Positions 57,256-64,000 of a DNA stretch of 64,000 nt are shown piece after piece; positions within the stretch are counted from its first letter, which is position 1, and each line of letters begins with the position of its first letter. A model generated the notes under the pieces. It made no database searches, was not told the DNA's origin, and worked only from the letters and a program-made list of their open reading frames with translations. The DNA comes from Brachycybe producta (lineage: Eukaryota; Arthropoda; Diplopoda; Playtdesmida; Andrognathidae). The position numbers and the translations under genes are program-made. Location of the stretch: positions 734,045-798,044 of the forward strand of contig JAUPFP010000042.1 of NCBI GenBank assembly GCA_036925085.1, given 5' to 3'.

Positions 57256-58173
57256 TGTGACGTGGCTGGCCCTCCTTTGACACCATCTTTACCGACTCGT
57301 GATGAGGAGGAACCTCGTTGTTGACGACGACGTTGTTCCCTCTGAAGAATCGGTGGTGCCGGGGTCGACTCTGTTGTCGACTGCTGCGGGCCAGCCTCTA
57401 CTGTTGTTGAACCTCTGGGGGTTGGGTTCACCGGGCGCGACATTTACTTGCCTTGCCTGGCATGGCCCACAAAAAGACCGTCTTTCCTAGGGATCTTTGG
57501 ATATAGGGCGTGACGATGCGGAAGTAACTAGTCCTTTTTGTTGAGTTGCTGGAGGCTCCAGGCAGAGGGACTCAGGCTGTGTCTGAGTACCTTCTGCTGG
57601 ATACTCCTCTATTTTAGGAGTACAGAAACCCAATATAGTTCAAATACACAACACTGACACAGGTTTATGTATTATAATGTCTCTTTACTAGCTTTGTTAT
57701 TACATTATTCATAACACTCTTTACATTACTCTTTTACTATAAGTCAGACTTAACTCTACACTCTGTGTTTTGAGTTTACTCTTTAGTCCTCTTGGACTGA
57801 CTCTGAAACAAGACTTACTGGTCTCAACTCTAGGCTCTGACTGTGTAAGTTCACTCTTTGAACTCTCAAGACTGACTGTCCTCACACTCAAGTCTCAGAC
57901 TCACTTGTCCGGTCTCCTGGGAGTGGCAACTGTCACCTCAGGGCTTAATGATTGACCAACTGGGCCAATCATTGCCCTGGGCCGGGGATACTAAATCATA
58001 AGGAGAAATATTTTCGGACTTATTTCCAATTTTCTCACGGTCGGACTTGGTTCCACGAATTCTCTAGAATTCGGGCCACCCATGTCCGAACATCTGTGCA
58101 CCAAGGGGTGCCTTACTGTCAAGACTGAATTTTGACTTAAGTGTTTCACCTTCTGTTTCTACAGGGTGTCACA
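57256..58173 (-). mobile_element. Solo LTR, copy 2 (uninterrupted)
   Basis: Read on the minus strand it starts TGTGACACCCTGTAG at 58173 and ends ACGTCACA at 57256. It shares several blocks with the copy at 25381-26992: 'gcccagggcaatgattggcc', 'tgacagt' with 'cactcccaggagacc', 'ctgagtccctctgcctgg' and 'gtctttttgtgggcc'. The flanks TGTG/TGTA are a poor 4-bp duplication. About 918 bp. The middle (57700-57890) is a CTCTGA-rich degenerate tandem. A short frame inside (57237-57443, minus) is Gln/Arg/Pro-rich and not a retroviral protein. Confidence 0.65.
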
Positions 58174-58904
58174 CACATAACAAATTAAAGGTTTCCGAAT
58201 AATTACCTGAAAATACTAGAGAAAAGTCCCGGAAAAATCGCAGCCATAAAAATGACCGCCTCCATATGTTTTCAAAAAACATCCAAAAATCGAAAAATAT
58301 TTAAAATGCTCTAAAAACGCTAAAAACGCATCAGGAACGCTCAAATGACCTCAATTAACTTTGTCTTTTTTTCAAAAAATAGCCAAAAGTCGAAAAATAA
58401 TTAAATAATTCTATAAAAGCTCTAAAATGCCCCAGGAGCACTCAACTGGCCTCAGAAGTCTAAAAAAAAACAAGGTTGTTAAAAATCATGATTTTTTAAA
58501 AAAAAACAAAAAAGTCTGATTTTTTTTTTATTTAAATCGGATTTTATTTTATTTAAATCAATTTATTTTTTATTATTTTTAAAATGAACATTTTTCTTGA
58601 AATTTTATTTACTTTATGAATAATATACACCAATTGCGTACAATTATAATGTACACATTTTTGGACGCCATGTATGCATTAGGTACTTAAATGTACATGG
58701 AGTACTCATTATACAACTCTTTCTTTGCCAAGATTTATTGTCTTTATTCTTTCGTGAAATTTGCACGACGGGTTTACTATTACGTTATTATTACATGAAA
58801 ATATTCGTTTACAACAACTTCTTTTTTGCAAAAATTGCGCTTTAAAAAACATAATACAGTATATATTATTATATAGAAAAGCAATGAAAAGTAAATGTTG
58901 TTAT

Positions 58905-58990
58905 GGTGGTTGATGGTGACCTAAATGGAATCGACCCCCGCACTACTTATTAGATCCACGATCTATACTTTAACTGACCTAGATGACATG
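58905..58990 (-). pseudogene. Degenerate tRNA-like sequence
   Basis: On the minus strand 'taggtcagttaaag' resembles a pol III A box and 'gggtcgattcc' about 35 bases later a B box. The stems do not pair well (T stem and acceptor stem have mismatches), so this is at best a tRNA pseudogene or the head of a SINE. Confidence 0.35.
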
Positions 58991-59980
58991 AAAGATTATC
59001 GAATTACAAGTTGTTCTTGTTTGGTTGGGTGTTGTTCATTTAAAATACATTCTTTCCTAACTATTTAGTAGTTTATCAATACCAATTACAAATATTAAAT
59101 TGTATAAATAATACAAAATGTGGCCACTTGAGGCTCTGCTTTTCTTTTTTTTAGACCCATTCTCACCATGTAGAAACATCAAACAGAAAGAAAAAGGGAA
59201 AGATGGTTGGTTGGGGTGGGGTGGGGGGGGGAGGTAAGACTTGACTGAGGCTTGCTGCATTTAAGTAATCTGGAATGTAATTACAGTTTAATGTCTTAAC
59301 GTAAACGTACGCTTGATCCTCTTTTGCTTAGAAAATTTAATTCAGTCGAGTGAATCAAGAAAAAAGAAAAGATTCGAGTCTAGTTTTGTAATACGTGTGT
59401 ATATAACCCCCCCCCCAGAGTTTAATTAAAGTTAAGAAGGAGAATAAGATAACGTGTGTCTTAATAATAATAATAATAATAATAATAATAGCTTTGAAAA
59501 ATTGGTGGTTCTATGACCTCATATCTTGATGTTGTTTATTTACTTTGGCTGAATGAAATTCGTCTGAGAAAAACGAACAAACAATGTTTGCAATTATATA
59601 ACCTAGTAGTCATTAAAACTAGGGCTCTAAAAACATATAACCCCCCTTTATATAATAACACGCATATGCAGGTATAACATCTCTAGAAAGCACCAAACAG
59701 CCCCTTAATATTGGGGGGGGGGGGGGGGGCTCTATATATTTTCTGCAAAACACAGAACAGATTTTTTACGGTTACTTTTTTTTTTTAATTTTTTTTTTTA
59801 AAAAAAAGTGGCGATGATTTACACACTCTTCACGTACAAGATTTAGTGCAAGAAATGCGTCAAATGATGCTGCGATTCTTGCAACAAAAAAATGAGCGAA
59901 CATGAGCATGAACATGAGCGATTTTATTGAAGTGAATCAAGTGTTCAAGAAATCACAGCAAGTCTTGCAAGAGAATCAAT

Positions 59981-60049
59981 CACATTGATACAATAATTGC
60001 ATTTTACTGAAGGACACCTTCAGTGAAATGCAATTATTGTATCAATGTG
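59981..60049. repeat. 69-nt near-perfect hairpin
   Basis: Two 33-base arms ('cacattgatacaataattgc...' and its complement ending '...atcaatgtg') pair with one mismatch around a 3-base loop. It could be the fused ends of a MITE or a small-RNA precursor. Confidence 0.8.
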
Positions 60050-60122
60050 CCCAGTGAATTTTGCTATAAAAAGTATAAATATTGCCAATGTCATTGCAAC
60101 TATAAGTATATAAACAACTATA

Positions 60123-60190
60123 CGGCCATATTCTAAAACGTTGCTTAAGTAAAGTGAAACTTTATTTTAAGCAAGGTTTTGAATACAGAG
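60123..60190. mobile_element. Short relative of the 34480 element
   Basis: Starts 'ggccatattctaaaacgttg' and ends 'ttttaagcaaggttttgaat', the two ends nearly meeting in the middle. Confidence 0.5.
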
Positions 60191-60250
60191 GGGGAGGGGT
60201 AAGTTTGTTAAATGGAATTATACCCTAATAGCGTTAAATATTATTATATA

Positions 60251-60589
60251 ATAGTGGGGTAACCCGTCATAAATGACGGGAGCAAAATTCACAGGCAATT
60301 GTGTGCATGCGCGTCGTTTTTTTTTCTTTTTTTACTCCTTTCATTTCAATTTCAGTCACCCCCTCCCACTTTTCTCTCTCTCTCCCCTTCTACACTTTCT
60401 AACCTTTTCCCCTCACCCCCTCCCACTTTTCTCTCTCTCTCTCTCTCCCCCTTCTACACTTTCCAAAGGAAGAGTTCAACATATAGTTGACCTTGAGAAG
60501 AAAAAAAACGGTTCATTCAAATTTATATAAATTCCAACGTGCTTCAATGGTTTTGTACAGTTACTTCACACACACACACACACCTGGGA
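60251..60589 (-). mobile_element. Non-autonomous Helitron-like element A
   Basis: Read on the minus strand it starts TCCCAGG next to an A and ends with the hairpin CCCGTCATTTATGACGGG followed by TTACCCCACTAT. A 3' terminal hairpin about ten bases before CTRR, 5' TC, no inverted repeats and insertion between A and T are Helitron features; here the last base has drifted (CTAT). The inside holds CT-rich blocks and 'ctacactttccaaaggaaga'. Confidence 0.75.
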
Positions 60590-60634
60590 TATTATATATA
60601 TATATATATATATAATATATAAACTATATATAAA

Positions 60635-60954
60635 CTAGTGGGGTAACCCGTCATAAATGACGGGAGCAAAATTCACAGGCAATTGTGCGCATGCGCGTCG
60701 TTTTTTCCTTTTTTTACTCCTTTCATTTCAATTTGTCACCCCTCCCACTTTTCTCTCTCTCCCCTTCTACACTTTCCAACCTTTTCCCCTCACCCCTCCC
60801 ACTTTTCTCTTTCTCCCCCCTTCTACACTTTCCAAAGGAAGAGTTCAACATATAGTTGACCTTGAGAAAAAAAAACGGTTTATTTATTCAAATTTATATA
60901 AATTCCGACGTGCTTCAATGGTTTTTGTTACTCCACACACACACAGACCTGGGA
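60635..60954 (-). mobile_element. Non-autonomous Helitron-like element B
   Basis: Same family as element A, with an intact 3' end: hairpin CCCGTCATTTATGACGGG, TTACCCCA, then CTAG followed by T. The 5' end TCCCAGGTCTGTG lies at 60954 within TA-rich sequence. Confidence 0.8.
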
Positions 60955-60975
60955 TATTATATTATATATATAATA

Positions 60976-61199
60976 TCCCAGGTCTGTGTATATGTGTGTG
61001 TGTGTAGTAACAAAACCATTGAAGCACGTCGGAATGAACTCTTCCTTTGGAAAGTGTAGAAGGGGGAGAGAGAGAGAGAAAATTGGGAGGGGGTGAATGA
61101 AATTGAAATGAAAGGAGTAAAAAAAGGAAAAAACGACGCCCATGTGCACAATTGCCTGTGAATTTGGCTCACGTCATTTATGACGGGTTACCCCACTAG
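60976..61199 (+). mobile_element. Non-autonomous Helitron-like element B' (inverted)
   Basis: Starts TCCCAGGTCTGTG at 60976 and ends at CTAG (61196-61199) followed by T. It lies head to head with element B, 21 bases apart, so the two form a large imperfect palindrome. It is shorter than B because one of the two CT-rich blocks is missing. Confidence 0.8.
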
Positions 61200-61489
61200 T
61201 TAATAATAATAACAGGGTGGATTGATTTAAATCACATAATTTTTTTTTAAAGAAAATTAAAGAAAAATTGAGATTTCGTAATTTATTATTTATTTATAGG
61301 TAGTATGTTATGAGGCTAGAAAATAAGATATTCATTACTTAATTAAACAGACAAAAATAAATCTAAATTTGAAATTTTTTAGAAAATTTTAAATTAATTA
61401 TAAACACTTAAATGGTTCGTGTCTTAAAACTAATTGTTTTTTGTATTTTTTTTTGTGTTACGCATGCGTCAACGTTATTTATATTTTAA

Positions 61490-61817
61490 CTAGTGGGGTA
61501 ACCCGTCATAAATGACGGGAGCAATGACGAGCGCATGCGCGTCGTTTTTTCCTTTTTTTGCTCCTTTCATTTCAATTTCAGTCACCCGTCCCACTTTTCT
61601 CTCTATCCCCCCTTCTACACTTTCCAACATTTTTACCTCACCCCCTCCCACTTTTCTCTCTCTCTCTCCCCCCTTCTACACTTTCCAAAGGAAGAGTTCA
61701 ACATATACATGTAGTTGACCTTGAGAGAAAAAAAACGGTTCATTTATTCAAATTTATATAAATTCCGACGTGCTTCAATGGTTTTTGTTACTCCACACAC
61801 ACACACACAGACCTGGC

Positions 61818-61819
<2 letters not shown>
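61490..61819 (-). mobile_element. Non-autonomous Helitron-like element C
   Basis: CTAG at 61490-61493 (minus-strand 3' end), the same hairpin, and a 5' end near 61819 where TCCCAGG has become TGCCAGG. Again inserted beside a TA run. Confidence 0.75.
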
Positions 61820-61847
<28 letters not shown>

Positions 61848-61854
<7 letters not shown>

Positions 61855-61905
61855 TTAAATTAAAAATTATTATATATATATAATAATTTTTAATTTAAAG
61901 TATTG
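61848..61905. repeat. AT-only palindrome
   Basis: 'atattttaaattaaaaatta' is followed by a TA core and its complement 'taatttttaatttaaagtat'. Only A and T, so formation by microsatellite growth is possible. Confidence 0.7.
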
Positions 61906-62099
61906 CTTTTTTTTTCTAAATCGTGATTTAAACTACGATTTAAATTTTAAAAATCCGTTTTTTTCTTATTTTTTAAAATAAAAATCATTATATTTTCTCA
62001 CCCTGAATAATAATGGCAATGATAATAAAAATAATAATAATAATTTAATTTGTTTTTATCATTTTGCACTTTTGATTCAAATTATTATTTATTATTTTA

Positions 62100-62240
62100 T
62101 ATATTATTATTATATTATATATATATTTTATATATATATTATTTAATATTTTATTATTTATTTATTATAATTATTATTTATTATTTATTATTTATTATTT
62201 ATTATTTATTATTTATTATTTATTATTTATTATTATTAAA
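62100..62240. repeat. AT-rich microsatellite ((TA)n and (TATT)n)
   Basis: TA-rich sequence followed by about 12 units of 'ttattta'-type repeats. The open frame through it is a low-complexity artefact. Confidence 0.9.
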
Positions 62241-62264
62241 TTTCAGCTGCTCTTTTTAAGAAGA

Positions 62265-62570
62265 AATTCAGAAGTTTCTTACAAACTAGAATAGCAATCG
62301 AATGAAATAGAATACATTTAATGGATATAAATAATATTTGAGAAAAAGCTTTTTCTTCTTTGATTTCTTAAGACAAAAAAGAAATATTTGCGTTTTCAAA
62401 ATTCAAGTTGATAAGAAAAACGTCAAATCTTATTTTTTCATGAAAAAACTACCACAAAATGCTTATTTCAAACACAAAATATCCTTACGAAAATCCGTAT
62501 CTAATATTAGTTTAGTATTCTAGTTTTTAACAAACTTTCAATTTCTTCTTAAAAATTACTTACCTAAAGT
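62265..62570. mobile_element. Variant of MITE family A
   Basis: Arms 'ttacaaactagaatagcaat' and 'gtattctagtttttaacaaa', outer 'agaagaaattcagaag' and 'ctttcaatttcttctta'. Same subtype as 32165-32345. Confidence 0.6.
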
Positions 62571-63859
62571 TACAAATACAGAAATCTTTAAAAAAAATCG
62601 AAAAATAACTTCTAAATTAGCTAGCAAATTAGAATAATCAAAACAGACCACTGTGACGTCACAGCGGCCATGTATTTAAATAATAAATGTGTTCAACAGA
62701 ACCCTGTGAAGGACAAACAATATGTCGAATTCAGTTTATTCAGTTAATAATTATGAAAATATTGAGTTTATACTTAAATATAAATATATAAACTTTTTAG
62801 TATTTCAATTTAAAATATTAATAATAAAGTCAATTTTTATTTGGGTTCATGTCCTTAACTGGATTCCGTATAATTCACCTAAACACATTTAATTTGAATT
62901 CCTTTAACTCATGACTGTGTACAAGGTATAATAAAGTTTCAACCAACAAACTTGGTTAATGCTTCGTTACATCATTTGAAAAGTCGAAAACATCATTTTT
63001 TTTAAAAAAAGCCAGGCCAAGTAAAAAATAAAACATTTAACCTTCAACTCTGAAAAGTACAAACATTCAGAATAGAAAAAAACACCTCTCTCTCTCTTTC
63101 TCTCCCCGTGTACATAAATACGTGTTAAATTTAATAGCTAGTTGTGTATCGAATTAATTTAGATGTGCATTCGGTATTTCCAATTGGTTGAAAACTAATA
63201 CGTAAAATGCTGTTATTGGTTAAAATAGATTGAGATAAGAAGAGATCGGTGACCCACAGGTTTTTTTTTATCCTACAAAATTGAGGAGGGACTGAAGAAG
63301 AGCTATTGAAGTGAAATTGGACCGGGGGTGGGGAGGTGAAGAAATTGATGACACTCCCTCGTCCTCCTGCTGCTGATCAATATGCTGATAGATAGAACCT
63401 GATGCCATTTATGTCAACAACACACAAAAAACTATTTATGTAAGAGACATGAAGACATAATAGAAACAAGTGTGAATGTTCTTCTTTATCATCATGATCG
63501 TCCTGCTTATCTTACAGTAAATACACGAAAATCAATGAAACCCCATTTTTAACGAAGGGCAGTAAAAACTAATTAAAACTTTTTTTTTCATTGTCAAAAC
63601 TAGTTTTGAGTGTTTAGATGATTTAGTAAAATTCCAAATTAATTATTAACCTAACAGAAATTAATCTAAGGCCTGGATGCCATATGCATAAAAACAGTTG
63701 AAAATAGAAATAAAAAAATCAGATTAACGTTTCAGCTGCATTTCTGCTTTGTTTCGCGTTCAACTGTTTACATACAAACTTATGTAAGAGAGCATTTTAA
63801 TGAGGGCAGAATAGAAAGTGGAGCCCTGAAAACAGATGCTTGTGAAGGAAGGTGATAAT
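62571..63859. other. Non-coding stretch
   Basis: No exon, RNA gene or clear transposon end recognised. A short CT run lies near 63087. Confidence 0.5.
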
Positions 63860-64000
63860 TAGGGCTCGGATTTTAATGCAATATCAACCGGAATGTTTCT
63901 GAATATGTGGCCCAAGTGCCAATTGTCAAGTGACAATCTCGTTTAGATAATAATAAAAAAACAATTGTCCTTTCTAATTAAAAACAATGGTTAGAACTCT
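63860..64000. mobile_element. MITE family B, copy 3, cut by the window end
   Basis: Starts 'agggctcggattttaatgca' and continues 'aatatgtggcccaagtgcca', the left end and interior of family B; the right end is beyond 64000. Confidence 0.7.

Larger units (their letters stand above)
58174..60250. other. Non-coding stretch
   Basis: No exon seen. Contains poly-A/T-rich blocks near 58480-58580, a TAA/ATA run at 59463-59491, poly-C/G runs (59408, 59714) and the hairpin at 59981-60049. Confidence 0.5.

Noticed and set aside
1-64000. CRISPR arrays, rRNA operons or bacterial genes
   Set aside because: The tandem repeats have no unique spacers, and no rRNA or prokaryote-like gene arrangement is present.

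Overview
This is AT-rich nuclear DNA from an invertebrate animal. The genes are split into many short exons with GT-AG introns, plus one GC-AG and one apparent U12-type AT-AC intron. There are no operons, rRNA genes or CRISPR arrays. The spaces between and inside genes are packed with short non-autonomous transposons, fold-back repeats and microsatellites. The gene set (DMTF1, TMEM243, SUCLG2, SLC35B4, PQBP1, an extracellular-type Cu/Zn SOD) is metazoan. DMTF1 and TMEM243 argue against a dipteran or nematode source, but the sequence does not let me name a phylum.

Layout. 1-17.5 kb: almost gene-free; the only coding evidence is the first two coding exons of a PCTAIRE-type cyclin-dependent kinase (CDK17-like) on the minus strand (13646 to 12495). 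Its kinase domain must lie beyond the left edge. 17.5-28.2 kb: SLC35B4 (nine exons) and then a secreted Cu/Zn superoxide dismutase with an unusual acidic coiled-coil extension (six exons), both on the minus strand; a solo LTR split by a hAT transposon lies in a SOD intron. 32.5-39.3 kb: PQBP1 (eight exons) and an SLC37-like sugar-phosphate antiporter (eleven exons), both plus strand. 39.4-50.2 kb: DMTF1 (13 exons, minus), divergent from SUCLG2 (ten exons, plus), then TMEM243 (four exons, minus). 51-64 kb: only fragments of possible genes (a two-exon start at 51086 and an orphan terminal exon at 52409-52273), followed by a repeat-rich tract with a second LTR copy and a cluster of four Helitron-like elements, two of them head to head.

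The genes are ordinary housekeeping or regulatory loci with no shared pathway: nucleotide-sugar transport, extracellular superoxide removal, splicing and transcription, sugar-phosphate exchange, Myb-type transcription control, mitochondrial succinyl-CoA synthesis and a small membrane protein. Exon boundaries were worked out by hand. In every multi-exon model the phases add up to an open frame and the total length is close to the known family. The most notable items are the U12-type intron in SLC35B4, the acidic N-terminal domain of the SOD, a fold-back MITE family that fills nearly all of one DMTF1 intron and supplies its 5' splice site, the Helitron palindrome, and the DMTF1/TMEM243 neighbourhood that is also seen in human.
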